Shown here: one piece after another, positions 1 to 9,075 of the stretch | Layout: each line of letters starts with the position of its first letter | How positions within the stretch are numbered: the stretch's first letter is position 1 | Source of the DNA: Cognatitamlana onchidii | GTDB lineage: Bacteria; Bacteroidota; Bacteroidia; Flavobacteriales; Flavobacteriaceae | Direction of reading: 5' to 3' | Assembly (NCBI RefSeq): GCF_004804355.1 | Contig: NZ_SRWZ01000007.1 | Coordinates: 186,001 to 250,000, forward strand | DNA: 64,000 nt | Notes under the pieces: model-generated | What the model was told of the DNA's origin: nothing | Seen by the model: only the letters and a program-made list of their open reading frames with translations | Database searches by the model: none | Program-made: the position numbers and the translations under genes

Positions 1-778
1 TATCAAAGCCTTCTCGAAGCAAGTCGTGCACCACTTCGCTCGTGTAGGTCATATAACAAGAACGTTGTGTCTCCAACGGTTTTGTAATATCTAAATAAGA
101 AAACTTTTCTGGGTTATCATCTCCAGGTTGTTCCACCATTTTAGTATAATCTAAAGACCTACCATCAACTCTAGGTGGTGTACCCGTTTTCATTCTTCCT
201 GAGTCAAAGCCTAAATCCACTAGTTGCTCTGTAATCCCAGTCGCAGCTTTTTCCCCAGCTCTTCCTCCTCCAAAATTCTTATCCCCAATATGAATTAACC
301 CATTCAAAAACGTTCCATTAGTTAATACCACCGTTTTGGCTTTTACCTCTACACCGAGGGATGTTTTTACACCAACCACCTTGTCTCTTTCAATTAGTAA
401 TCCAGACACCATCTCTTGATAAAAATCAAGATTAGGTGTGCGCTCTAAAAGCATTCTCCAATCCTCAGCAAATCGCATTCTATCACTTTGCACCCGTGGA
501 CTCCACATTGCTGGTCCTTTAGACTTATTAAGCATTTTAAACTGTATAGCCGACGTATCAGATACGATACCACTGTAACCCCCCAAGGCATCAATCTCAC
601 GTACTATTTGTCCTTTAGCGATACCACCCATAGCTGGATTACAAGACATTTGCGCAATATTTTGCAAGTTCATCGTAATAAGTAATGTTTTGCTACCCAT
701 GTTAGCAGCAGCAGCAGCAGCTTCACTTCCCGCATGCCCAGCACCAACAACTATAACATCATAAACTTCGTTAAACAT
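1..778 (-). CDS. mnmG: tRNA uridine-5-carboxymethylaminomethyl(34) synthesis enzyme MnmG, N-terminal part
   Basis: FAD-dependent enzyme that, with MnmE, modifies the wobble uridine of certain tRNAs in the cytoplasm. The minus-strand reading frame from the ATG at 776-778 is open to the window edge, so only about 259 N-terminal residues are visible and the C-terminus is cut by the window. It shows the dinucleotide-binding motif GAGHAGSEAA at residues 12-21 and the family signature SCNPAMGGIAKG. The start is supported by the usual MnmG N-terminus (acidic residue, then DVIVVGAGHAG) directly after it. A parS-like palindrome and a TAnnTTTG box lie just upstream. The gene follows ybeY on the same strand with a 72-base gap. 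Identification is secure. Confidence 0.95.
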   Translation of the reverse strand, partial: MFNEVYDVIVVGAGHAGSEAAAAAANMGSKTLLITMNLQNIAQMSCNPAMGGIAKGQIVREIDALGGYSGIVSDTSAIQFKMLNKSKGPAMWSPRVQSDRMRFAEDWRMLLERTPNLDFYQEMVSGLLIERDKVVGVKTSLGVEVKAKTVVLTNGTFLNGLIHIGDKNFGGGRAGEKAATGITEQLVDLGFDSGRMKTGTPPRVDGRSLDYTKMVEQPGDDNPEKFSYLDITKPLETQRSCYMTYTSEVVHDLLREGFD

Positions 779-797
779 AATAAGCTTTTCATTAACA

Positions 798-813
798 TGT
801 TCCACGTGGAACA
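798..813. promoter_or_regulatory. parS-like ParB-binding palindrome
   Basis: The 16-mer TGTTCCACGTGGAACA is a perfect palindrome. It matches the bacterial parS consensus (TGTTNCACGTGAAACA) except for the symmetric C/G variant, which is known from Pseudomonas parS sites. It lies 20 bases upstream of the mnmG start codon and downstream of the likely mnmG -7 box, that is, in the 5' leader. parS sites normally cluster near the replication origin and are bound by ParB for chromosome segregation. Binding by ParB here is inferred from sequence alone. Confidence 0.8.
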
Positions 814-831
814 CATCTTCGTTTAAGTCTG

Positions 832-839
832 CAAATATA
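832..839 (-). promoter_or_regulatory. Candidate mnmG promoter -7 box
   Basis: On the minus strand this reads TATATTTG, a perfect match to the Bacteroidota -7 consensus TAnnTTTG. It is 53 bases upstream of the mnmG start codon and just after the ybeY stop codon. No convincing TTG -33 element is seen at 17-23 bases upstream, so the promoter is plausible rather than certain. Confidence 0.5.
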
Positions 840-850
840 CGCCGAAATCT

Positions 851-1267
851 TTAATAAGTACTAAGCTGCCCAAGGTAGAAGTTCTCCTTGTTGCGCATAA
901 GCTTGGCTTCACCCTCAGACTTGTCTTTATATCCACAATAGTGTAGAATGCCATGGATAATAACGCGATTAATCTCTTCGTCAAATGAAACACCATACTC
1001 CTTTGCGTTTTCCTTAACACGCTCAACAGAAATAAATATATCGCCCTGCAGAAGTTTCCCGACAGAATAATCAAAACTAATAATGTCGGTAAGGGTATCA
1101 TGATTAAGGTACTCTACATTTAATTTATGAAGATATTCATCGTCACAAAACACATAGTTTATTTCCTCTAATTTACACCCTTCCGATGTGATGGTTTCAA
1201 CTATCCATTTAGAAATCCTACCTTCTTCATCTAAACTAAATGCCGTTTCGTAATTGAAGTTAATCAT
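851..1267 (-). CDS. ybeY: rRNA maturation endoribonuclease YbeY
   Basis: Small metal-dependent RNase involved in 16S rRNA 3'-end maturation and ribosome quality control. The 138-residue length is normal. The family metal motif is present as HGILHYCGYKD, with H105 and H109. The position of the third zinc-binding histidine (E. coli H124) is occupied by D115; an aspartate at this place is, to my recollection, usual in Bacteroidota YbeY, so loss of activity is not implied. The gene overlaps the upstream DUF4175 gene by 8 bases, suggesting translational coupling. Confidence 0.92.
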   Translation of the reverse strand: MINFNYETAFSLDEEGRISKWIVETITSEGCKLEEINYVFCDDEYLHKLNVEYLNHDTLTDIISFDYSVGKLLQGDIFISVERVKENAKEYGVSFDEEINRVIIHGILHYCGYKDKSEGEAKLMRNKENFYLGQLSTY

Positions 1268-4200
1268 AACTTTGCTTGAAATAATCCTGAACCTTTTTCC
1301 TATAACTTTGCTGTAAAGGTAATGCCCTTTTATTTAATATTTCTGTGGTTTCAAAATACTCTTTTGCCGTAGGTAATTGACCATCGCTATTAACATCAAA
1401 ATCATCCCTATTTGTTTTAGATTCCCTACTACTATCTTCTCCTTGTTGTAATGCAGCATTTTCCATTTTTAGTAACTGATGTTCTAAGCGCATCATCTTC
1501 TGCAACGTTTGATTGCTAAAGCCCTTGTTTAAAAGTTCTAGCTCGACTTGTTCCATTTGCCTTACAAGAGATGAACCATTCGCTCCTTTACCTTCTTTTT
1601 CCAATCGATCCTGTAGTGCCTGCCTTAACTGCTGCTGTTTTTGATAAATTTCGAATAACAACCCTTCCTGCTCATTATTGAAATCTTCGCCATTTTCACC
1701 ATTTCTTTGCGTGCCATTTCCATTCTTTGTATTCTCTCCTTTACCCTTTTCATCCCCTTCCTTTCTTCCTTTTCCTTCCTCTTTTCCTTCACCATCTTTA
1801 GGCTTCCCTTTATTAGCCTTCTTCATCCCTTCTTTCATCATTTCATTTAACTGCTCCTGACTCATAATTATGTCTGGCAATTGCATATCCCCCTTTCCAC
1901 CTTTGCCCGCAGACATGCTCATATTCTCCTGCATGCTATCCAATGCATCACTTAGCAAGTTAGCCAAATTATTAGCCGACGTTATAGCGAACTGTTGACT
2001 AGATATACCTTGATATAACCTATTATCGGCCATCAAATCTAAAGACTTATCTATGCTGTAAAACACTTCTGAAATCTCACCGTTTACTTGTTCCGATATT
2101 TTGGGCTGCCGTAAGGACAACGCAAATAGACTATCATCAATATGTTCAAAATGTTCCCTTAAATCATGTTGCTTTTTTAAATAATTCGCAAACTTATTAT
2201 GATTAGCTTCAATAGCTTTAAACTGCTCCATGAGTGCTTCTTGATCAAAAGAGAACAGTACCAAATTATCCAAAATCTGCCGTAGCATATCAAGGTCTTC
2301 TTGCATCTGCTCCTCCCCTTGCATTTGCATAGCACTCTGCATATTTTGACTCATTTTTCTCATTTTTTGAGCTGCTTTCCTTTGACTCTTTTTAGCATTC
2401 TTCAACTCATCGTTTTTCCTTCCAGAAGAATTTTCCTTATTACCATCTTTTTGTTTTTCCTCATTCTTCTCTAATTCGTCTGACGCTTGTTGCTGCTCCT
2501 TCTTTACCTCCTGTTCTTCAAGTTGATCCCTGGGAATATTGATAGGCTTTTTTAAACTCTTATTATCTTCTTCAAGCTTATCAAGGCGATTTTTAAATTC
2601 TTCAAATTGATCGTTAAGACTATCCTGATTCTTTTTCGTGTTTTCCTCCTCAGATTTATTTGACAACTCATCCTGTTTACTTGCCAAAGTATTTAAGTCC
2701 TCAGCAAGTTTCTCTAATTTCTTTTCAACATAAAACCGCTTAGTCAGTTCTAAAAGTTGCTCAAGACTGCGCTCTTTATTCCTATTTTCTTTAGCCAGTT
2801 CATCCAGTTTTTTAATAAGCTCTTCTTTGTTTATTTTATCTTGAATTTTTTCAATTTCTTCAAGCATTTTTTCATCCTTTTTCAATTTCTCCTCATTCTC
2901 CTTAATTCGCTCCTTAAGATTTTCCTTAAATTGATCTTTCTCTTGGTTCTCCTTTTGAAATTCTTCCAGGTTTTTTGAAAGTTTTTTATTGAAGTTTTTC
3001 ATCATCTCGTCTTGCTGTTTTTGACGACGAAGAAAAGACTCTAGCTTCTTTTTATCATTAAAATTTAAACTAGATTTCTCTTTTTGAGTTTTGGTTATTT
3101 CGTCCAAACGCTTTTCCTGATCCTTAAAATTAGTTAAAGACTCCCCTAAACGTTTTATGGTTTCTCCTTGTTCCTTTAGTTGTCTTTCTTGCTCCTCTTC
3201 AACGGTACGTTTTCTATAATTAAACACACTACTTTTGGTAGTCTTAACACCGTTAACAGCATCATTATCAAATACTTGAAAATATATTTGATAAACAACA
3301 CCATCTGTAATGTTCAATCCATTAGGAAAAGCACTAATAAAATCAGCTATATTACTTTTGGATATAGGAATGTTAAGATATTCTTTATGCTTATCGTTAC
3401 CAGCAGGATAATAGACCATTTGCAAACCAGTAAACCCATAATCGTCGCTAATTTGCCCATAAAAATAGAGTGATTGCAAATCTAAACTGTCTTTTTTAAC
3501 CACGACATCAATTGCTGGGTATTCATCTTTTACAACATCAATATGAAACTCTAGGCTCTCAAAATACTTTAGTGTTTTATTGCTGGTACTAATGGCATAA
3601 TTAAAATCATTAACAACTTCTTTTGAGCTCTCAAAATAATCTTCTCTAATGGCCTGCATACTCACCGTATCTGTTGCACAAATCGACACATCACTTGTGG
3701 CCTTAGTAGTAACTTTCCAGCCCACTTTAGTACCCTCAGGAACTATCGCATTACCCGTACTTTTTAAAAGCTCATTCTTTCGCTTAGTATATACTGGATA
3801 ATCTAAAGTCATTTCAAAACTTAGTAATGATGGCACTCTAATAACCTTTAACGTGTAAGGCTTTGAATTTACTTCGTTACTAAATAACCTAAAATTTAAA
3901 GATGCCTTGGGTTGAGTAAACACATATTCAAATTCGCCAATATTTTTTTGCTGCAGAAAATATGTTTCGCCATTGTAAGCTATTTGCATACTTTCTGGCG
4001 TTACATCTCCAACAGTTTTAACTTTAAGTTTAAAATCTTTATTCTCTAGCGCCTCTAATTTTTCATTGAATATAAAAAAAGCAAAAGGCGCTGGTGGCTC
4101 ATAAGCTGTTTGGTAATCTACAACTCGTTTATAACTACTGGAAAACCAGGACGTATTTCCTGTAAGAAAAATAATCACCCATATCGTAACTGGAATAGCG

Positions 4201-4667
4201 GCGTACTTTAAATAACCTAAATTACTTCTAAAATTAACGGCTAATTTAAAAGGAATAGGACTTAATTCGATTGACTTCTGTTCGATACTAGCCAACAATA
4301 ATTCTGACTCTGAGTTCAATTCGTGCAGTTGCAAAACATTTAATAGTTTATCGTTTACCTCTGGAAAATGTCTTCCAATTATCTTGGACGCCTCTTTGTA
4401 ATCTATTCCTTTTTTTAGCTTAAACAAGTTTGCCAAGGGAATAAAAATAAACTTAAACAAGAGTAAAAACTCAACAACAATAAATAGCCAAAACAATACT
4501 GTTCTAGCAACTGTATCCAACCATAAGACATGCTCAATCAAAAGTGTTAGAAAAAAATATAAAGTTCCCGCCGCAAAGAAAAGAATGAAACCTTTTAGCA
4601 GCTCATTGGCATAATAACGCTTTATAAACGTTTCCAACTTACTTTGTATGGTATTAAAACTTGTCAT
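1260..4667 (-). CDS. DUF4175-type membrane protein with long coiled coil
   Basis: Large protein (1135 residues from the ATG at 4665-4667) of a family common in Bacteroidota and of unknown function. The N-terminus has hydrophobic segments at roughly residues 20-70 and 150-170, followed by a beta-rich region, then a very long charged Lys/Glu/Gln-rich coiled coil from about residue 490 to 790. A Met/Gln-rich stretch follows, then a Gly/Lys-rich low-complexity linker and a C-terminal helical tail. I prefer the ATG giving MTSFNTIQSKL over one 24 bases upstream (4691), because family members begin close to this sequence. It overlaps ybeY by 8 bases. Function cannot be assigned. Confidence 0.8.
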   Translation of the reverse strand: MTSFNTIQSKLETFIKRYYANELLKGFILFFAAGTLYFFLTLLIEHVLWLDTVARTVLFWLFIVVEFLLLFKFIFIPLANLFKLKKGIDYKEASKIIGRHFPEVNDKLLNVLQLHELNSESELLLASIEQKSIELSPIPFKLAVNFRSNLGYLKYAAIPVTIWVIIFLTGNTSWFSSSYKRVVDYQTAYEPPAPFAFFIFNEKLEALENKDFKLKVKTVGDVTPESMQIAYNGETYFLQQKNIGEFEYVFTQPKASLNFRLFSNEVNSKPYTLKVIRVPSLLSFEMTLDYPVYTKRKNELLKSTGNAIVPEGTKVGWKVTTKATSDVSICATDTVSMQAIREDYFESSKEVVNDFNYAISTSNKTLKYFESLEFHIDVVKDEYPAIDVVVKKDSLDLQSLYFYGQISDDYGFTGLQMVYYPAGNDKHKEYLNIPISKSNIADFISAFPNGLNITDGVVYQIYFQVFDNDAVNGVKTTKSSVFNYRKRTVEEEQERQLKEQGETIKRLGESLTNFKDQEKRLDEITKTQKEKSSLNFNDKKKLESFLRRQKQQDEMMKNFNKKLSKNLEEFQKENQEKDQFKENLKERIKENEEKLKKDEKMLEEIEKIQDKINKEELIKKLDELAKENRNKERSLEQLLELTKRFYVEKKLEKLAEDLNTLASKQDELSNKSEEENTKKNQDSLNDQFEEFKNRLDKLEEDNKSLKKPINIPRDQLEEQEVKKEQQQASDELEKNEEKQKDGNKENSSGRKNDELKNAKKSQRKAAQKMRKMSQNMQSAMQMQGEEQMQEDLDMLRQILDNLVLFSFDQEALMEQFKAIEANHNKFANYLKKQHDLREHFEHIDDSLFALSLRQPKISEQVNGEISEVFYSIDKSLDLMADNRLYQGISSQQFAITSANNLANLLSDALDSMQENMSMSAGKGGKGDMQLPDIIMSQEQLNEMMKEGMKKANKGKPKDGEGKEEGKGRKEGDEKGKGENTKNGNGTQRNGENGEDFNNEQEGLLFEIYQKQQQLRQALQDRLEKEGKGANGSSLVRQMEQVELELLNKGFSNQTLQKMMRLEHQLLKMENAALQQGEDSSRESKTNRDDFDVNSDGQLPTAKEYFETTEILNKRALPLQQSYRKKVQDYFKQSYD

Positions 4668-4772
4668 AATTATGTGATAAAAATACGGCATTTAGCATAA
4701 CAAATGTGCTAATATTTGTTAAACCCTTTGTAAGGAGCTCTCATGAAACCCCACTAAGCATAAAAATTATCC

Positions 4773-5615
4773 ATGATGAAAAAGTATGCACTTGTCGTTT
4801 TCACCTTCTCCTTTTTAAGTATAATTACTTCCCATGCTCAGGGCGCATGGACTCAAAAAAAAGGAAAAGCCTACACCCAATTATCGTTTTCAAATATCGG
4901 ACCATATGCAGATATTTATGGTAATCCCGATTACAGTACCGAACGGGAAATTACCGATAATACGGTGCAGCTCTATGGTGAATATGGTTTAAACGATAAG
5001 ACAACGCTTATTCTAAACCTACCACTCAAATTAATAGAAACAAGTAATCCGGTAAGCACTGGTACTCCAATTACTACAGCAGCATCAAAAACCAGTATAG
5101 GAAATCTTGAAGTTGGTATTAAAAGAAATTTTTATAACAAGAAGTGGGTGGTTTCTGGTCAAGTAAATCTCGAGGCTAACACGAGTTCTTTTGACAATGC
5201 CTCTGGTATAAGAACAGGTATTGATGCTTGGTCTTTAACCCCAACTATTAATGCTGGCCGGAGCTTTAAATGGTTCTATGCGCAAGTATTTACTGGTGTT
5301 GCTTTAAGAACAAACGATTACAGTAGTAGTTTTAAAATTGGTGGCGAATTAGGGGTGCAACCTATTAAACGTATTTTAGTAATAGGTATGATTGACGTCG
5401 TAAAATCGTTTGAAAATGGCAACGTAATACTGCCTCCATCAAACACCCTAACAGGACTTTATGTAAACGATCAGGAATATGCTGCTTATAGTTTAAAATT
5501 TATTGGCGAAATAACCGAAATGCTCGGTGTAAATGTTGGTATTGGCGGCGCTTTTTCTGGGAACAATGTTGCAAAAAGACAAGCCTTAACTTTTGGTGTT
5601 TACCATAAATTCTAA
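4773..5615 (+). CDS. Probable outer-membrane beta-barrel protein, function unknown
   Basis: 280 residues with a clear signal peptide (MMKKYALVVFTFSFL, cleavage after SHAQ). The mature part alternates hydrophobic and polar residues in many short strands (for example TQLSFSN, TTLILNLPLK, WVVSGQVNLEAN) and ends in a Phe (FGVYHKF), as many outer-membrane barrels do. It resembles the transporter/neuromedin-U-like barrel annotations of Bacteroidota, but no substrate can be named. The start could be either of two adjacent ATGs (4773 or 4776). It is divergent from the DUF4175 gene, and a 12-bp hairpin spans its stop codon. Confidence 0.75.
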   Translation: MMKKYALVVFTFSFLSIITSHAQGAWTQKKGKAYTQLSFSNIGPYADIYGNPDYSTEREITDNTVQLYGEYGLNDKTTLILNLPLKLIETSNPVSTGTPITTAASKTSIGNLEVGIKRNFYNKKWVVSGQVNLEANTSSFDNASGIRTGIDAWSLTPTINAGRSFKWFYAQVFTGVALRTNDYSSSFKIGGELGVQPIKRILVIGMIDVVKSFENGNVILPPSNTLTGLYVNDQEYAAYSLKFIGEITEMLGVNVGIGGAFSGNNVAKRQALTFGVYHKF

Positions 5616-5628
5616 AGAATTTATGGTA
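5601..5628 (+). terminator. 12-bp perfect hairpin spanning a stop codon
   Basis: TACCATAAATTC (5601-5612) and GAATTTATGGTA (5617-5628) are perfect inverted copies separated by TAAA, so the stop codon (5613-5615) lies in the loop. No T-run follows, so it may be an mRNA 3'-end stabiliser or weak terminator for the barrel gene rather than a classical intrinsic terminator. Confidence 0.5.
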
Positions 5629-5698
5629 TTAAGTTAAGAACATATCAACTTTCTTATAAATGATATAGCCTTCTTATTCCTTTTCCTAAATAACATTT

Positions 5699-5706
5699 TA
5701 TCTTTG
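5699..5706 (+). promoter_or_regulatory. Candidate gltX promoter -7 box
   Basis: TATCTTTG matches TAnnTTTG exactly and lies 19 bases before the gltX start codon. The -33 region upstream has no clean TTG. It supports independent transcription of gltX from the preceding barrel gene. Confidence 0.6.
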
Positions 5707-5725
5707 CAGTCTTAATTGTAAAAAA

Positions 5726-7237
5726 ATGACCGAAAACGTTCGTGTGCGTTTCGCACCAAGCCCAACAGGACCTCTGCATATTGGAGGTGTAAGAACCGCT
5801 CTTTTTAACTATTTATTTGCTAAAAAACATGGCGGAGACTTTATTTTACGAATTGAAGACACAGACCAAAATCGTTATGTTGAAGGTGCCGAGCAATATA
5901 TTATTGATTCCTTAAATTGGTGTGGTATACCGTTTGACGAAGGCGTTAGTAAACCCGGTGATTTTGGTCCCTACAGGCAAAGTGAGCGCAAACAGTTATA
6001 TAAACAATATGCTGATAATTTAGTCGCTTCTGGAAATGCTTACTATGCTTTTGATACGGCAGAATCTTTAGATTTTCATAGAAAAGACCATGAAGCTAAG
6101 GGCAAAACGTTTATTTACAATTGGCATAACCGTTTAAAACTAAATAACTCTTTAGCGCTAAGTGCAGAAGAAGTAAAAGAAAAATTAGATGGCGGAGAAG
6201 ACTATGTAATCCGTTTTAAATCGCCCCAAGACGAAACACTTCATTTAAAAGATATAATTCGTGGCGACATAAAAATTGACACCAACATTTTAGATGACAA
6301 AGTTCTGTTTAAAAGCGACGGTATGCCCACGTACCATTTAGCAAACATAGTTGATGATCACTTAATGAAAATTACACACGTTATTCGTGGTGAGGAATGG
6401 TTACCGTCGTTAGCACTTCATTATCAATTGTACAACGCTTTGGGTTGGGACACTCCAGAATTTGCACATTTACCGTTAATTTTAAAACCTACAGGAAAAG
6501 GGAAACTAAGCAAGCGTGATGGGGATAAACTAGGCTTTCCCGTATTTCCGTTAGAATGGACGGATCCAAAAACCAATGATGTTTCAAGAGGTTATAAAGA
6601 AGATGGTTATTTCCCTGAAGCCATGGTAAACTTCTTAGCATTTTTAGGCTGGAACCCAGGAACAGAACAAGAAATATTTAGCCTTGAAGAATTAATAAAT
6701 TCCTTTGATTTAGGTCGTGTTAATAAATCTGGAGCCCGTTTTGATCCTGACAAAACTAAATGGTTTAATCATCATTATATGCAAGAACAAGACAATGACA
6801 CGCTTGCAAACTCGTTTAAAAAACAACGTTCAGAGCTAGAAGATATAGATATAAATTATATTTCTATGGTTATAGGTCTCATTAAAGAACGTGCTACATT
6901 TATTTCTGATTTCTGGGATCTGAGTCATTTCTTCTTTGTAGCACCATCGAGCTATGATGAAAAAGCGTCTAAAAAAGCCTTTAAAGACGGTACAGCGGCC
7001 ATTTTAACTGAAGTGTTAACCTTGGTTAACAACATGGAAGACTTTACTGTGAGCACCCTTACAAGTGCGATTAAAGGTTGGATAACATCAAACAACATTG
7101 GCTTTGGAAAGGTTATGATGCCGTTGAGGCTAGCCCTTGTAGGAGCCTTGCAAGGACCTGATGTGTTTGATATTATGTTTATGATTGGAAAAAATGAAAC
7201 CGTTAAGCGTTTAGAAAAAGTCGTTGCAAGTTTATAG
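5726..7237 (+). CDS. gltX: Glutamyl-tRNA synthetase
   Basis: Class I aminoacyl-tRNA synthetase charging tRNA(Glu) with glutamate in the cytoplasm. The HIGH-type motif is HIGG at residues 18-21 within PSPTGPLHIGGVRTALFNY, and the KMSKS-type loop is KLSKR at residues 260-264. The 503-residue length is normal. It stands alone between a barrel gene and a convergent antiporter gene, with its own -7 box 19 bases upstream. Start choice is supported by the canonical N-terminus VRVRFAPSPTG. Secure identification. Confidence 0.97.
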   Translation: MTENVRVRFAPSPTGPLHIGGVRTALFNYLFAKKHGGDFILRIEDTDQNRYVEGAEQYIIDSLNWCGIPFDEGVSKPGDFGPYRQSERKQLYKQYADNLVASGNAYYAFDTAESLDFHRKDHEAKGKTFIYNWHNRLKLNNSLALSAEEVKEKLDGGEDYVIRFKSPQDETLHLKDIIRGDIKIDTNILDDKVLFKSDGMPTYHLANIVDDHLMKITHVIRGEEWLPSLALHYQLYNALGWDTPEFAHLPLILKPTGKGKLSKRDGDKLGFPVFPLEWTDPKTNDVSRGYKEDGYFPEAMVNFLAFLGWNPGTEQEIFSLEELINSFDLGRVNKSGARFDPDKTKWFNHHYMQEQDNDTLANSFKKQRSELEDIDINYISMVIGLIKERATFISDFWDLSHFFFVAPSSYDEKASKKAFKDGTAAILTEVLTLVNNMEDFTVSTLTSAIKGWITSNNIGFGKVMMPLRLALVGALQGPDVFDIMFMIGKNETVKRLEKVVASL

Positions 7238-7254
7238 CTAAGTTATATCCTTGC

Positions 7255-9075
7255 TTACCTTATTTTTTTACCCAAGTACACTAGCTTGTAGCCTGATGCA
7301 ATTTTATCAATAGCCTTATTCTGCGATGAGATTATCTCCAACACGCCCTTCTTGTCTTTTACCAATAACGGAATAATATCTGGGTCGTTATTGGTTCTTT
7401 CAATTAGTTTCTCAAAATGCATTCTGTCCTTCAGCTCTATCTCATGGATTTTAGGATTATTTCTTGCTACCTCTGTCAATGAATTAAAATCGTCGGTTTG
7501 AGAAAACAAGCCTTCTTCTGGACTATCAGGATTGTCAATTTCTTCTGCCGTAATTAACCGGTAATAACCACTCTCACCAAATTGCCCCCTAAACTTATCA
7601 ATAGCATAGGCATTAATATCGGCACTTCCAGTTAAAGCCATTAAAAAGCCAACATCATTAAGTTCAATATTATCATCTAACGTTTCAGAATAAATGTCGG
7701 TATCAATCGCCTCCAGCCCCTCTTCTTGGGCCAATTTAATATTAGTTTGATTGCTGTCAATTAGCACAACATGCCTGCCATTATCTTCTAAATACCTGCC
7801 TATAAGACGCGATACGTGCGAAGCTCCTACTATTAAAATACCTTCCGATTTTTTTAGAAAAACACCCACCATTTTAGCAAACAACCTGGCCGTGGTAGCA
7901 TTCAATAATACGGTACCTAGCACAACCATAAATACCAAAGGCGTAATATATTCCGCCCCTTCAACACCTTGCTTAATTAATTTACTCCCAAAAAGTGATG
8001 CTATACCAGCCGCTACAATACCCCTTGGCCCTACCCAACTAATAAAAAGTTTATCATTAAAACGTAGCTTAGAACCCTGAGTACTTAAAAAAACACCTAA
8101 AGGTCTAATAACGAGCACTATTGCAAAAAACAAAATAACTGTTTTCCATGTATAAAGTAGCATGAGGTCCTCAAAATCAATATTGGCCGCAAGGAGAATG
8201 AATAATATGGAAATTAATAAGACACTAAGGGATTCCTTAAAATAAAGCAATTCCTTAATATTTTTAAGTTTGCCATTACCCAAAACCATACCCATAACCA
8301 CGACCGCTAGTAAACCAGATTCGTGAGCAAATATTTCAGATTCTACAAATACCAAGAGCACCGTAGATAACGATACCACATTCATTAAATAATGTGGGAT
8401 TAATTTTTTATTAATAACGAAGGCCAAAGCATGTGCAAACGTAAACCCAAAAGTAATACCAAATAAAAGAATTTTACCAAACTCAATTAATGCTGTTTTT
8501 GTAAAACCACTATCTCCTTCAACACTAATAAACTCAAATACCAATACAGCTACTAAAGCTCCAATCGGGTCTATTAAAATACCTTCCCATTTTAAAACGG
8601 TAGAAATATCTTTTTTTAGCGGAATGTTTCTCAAAATAGGTGTAATTACAGTTGGCCCTGTTACAATAACCAAACCCGAAAACAAAAAAGAGAGCTCCCA
8701 ACTTAAATTAAAAATAACCCGTGCTAAGATTCCAGCCCCAAAAAAAGTTATCGTTGTTCCTAAGGTAATTAGTTTTGATATTACTGGACCCAACGATTTA
8801 ATTTCAGAACGCTTAAGTGTAAGTCCTCCTTCAAATAAGATAATACTTATGGCTAAAGACACAAAATAATATAAACCCTCACCAGGAAAAAAACCCTTCT
8901 TTCCATTCCAAACAGGCTCCATCCACTTAGAGCCGTCCTCACTAAAATACTCAGAAGCAATTGGTCCAACTAAAAGGCCAATTAAAATAAGTGGCAGAAT
9001 AGCTGGTATTTTAAACTTCCATGCTACCCATTGGGCTAATATTCCTAAAATAATAATACCTGCTAGTTCTAACAT
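7255..9075 (-). CDS. CPA-type cation:proton antiporter with C-terminal NAD-binding (TrkA-N-like) domain
   Basis: Inner-membrane antiporter of the Na+/H+ or K+/H+ exchanger superfamily. Residues 1 to about 400 hold roughly a dozen hydrophobic segments, including the conserved stretch SLAISIILFEGGLTLKR and the GPRGIVAAGIASLFG helix. From about residue 410 there is a Rossmann-type nucleotide-binding domain (ILIVGASHVSRLIGRYLEDNG followed by VVLIDSN), as in TrkA-N/RCK gating domains. At 606 residues it fits the family. It converges with gltX (17-base gap) and is divergent from the MBL-fold gene. The transported ion (Na+ or K+) cannot be read from sequence. Confidence 0.9.
   Translation of the reverse strand: MLELAGIIILGILAQWVAWKFKIPAILPLILIGLLVGPIASEYFSEDGSKWMEPVWNGKKGFFPGEGLYYFVSLAISIILFEGGLTLKRSEIKSLGPVISKLITLGTTITFFGAGILARVIFNLSWELSFLFSGLVIVTGPTVITPILRNIPLKKDISTVLKWEGILIDPIGALVAVLVFEFISVEGDSGFTKTALIEFGKILLFGITFGFTFAHALAFVINKKLIPHYLMNVVSLSTVLLVFVESEIFAHESGLLAVVVMGMVLGNGKLKNIKELLYFKESLSVLLISILFILLAANIDFEDLMLLYTWKTVILFFAIVLVIRPLGVFLSTQGSKLRFNDKLFISWVGPRGIVAAGIASLFGSKLIKQGVEGAEYITPLVFMVVLGTVLLNATTARLFAKMVGVFLKKSEGILIVGASHVSRLIGRYLEDNGRHVVLIDSNQTNIKLAQEEGLEAIDTDIYSETLDDNIELNDVGFLMALTGSADINAYAIDKFRGQFGESGYYRLITAEEIDNPDSPEEGLFSQTDDFNSLTEVARNNPKIHEIELKDRMHFEKLIERTNNDPDIIPLLVKDKKGVLEIISSQNKAIDKIASGYKLVYLGKKIR

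Noticed and set aside
1678-3473. Several + strand ORFs rich in Phe, Ser and Pro
   Set aside because: They are antisense shadows of the Lys/Glu-rich coiled coil of the minus-strand DUF4175 gene.
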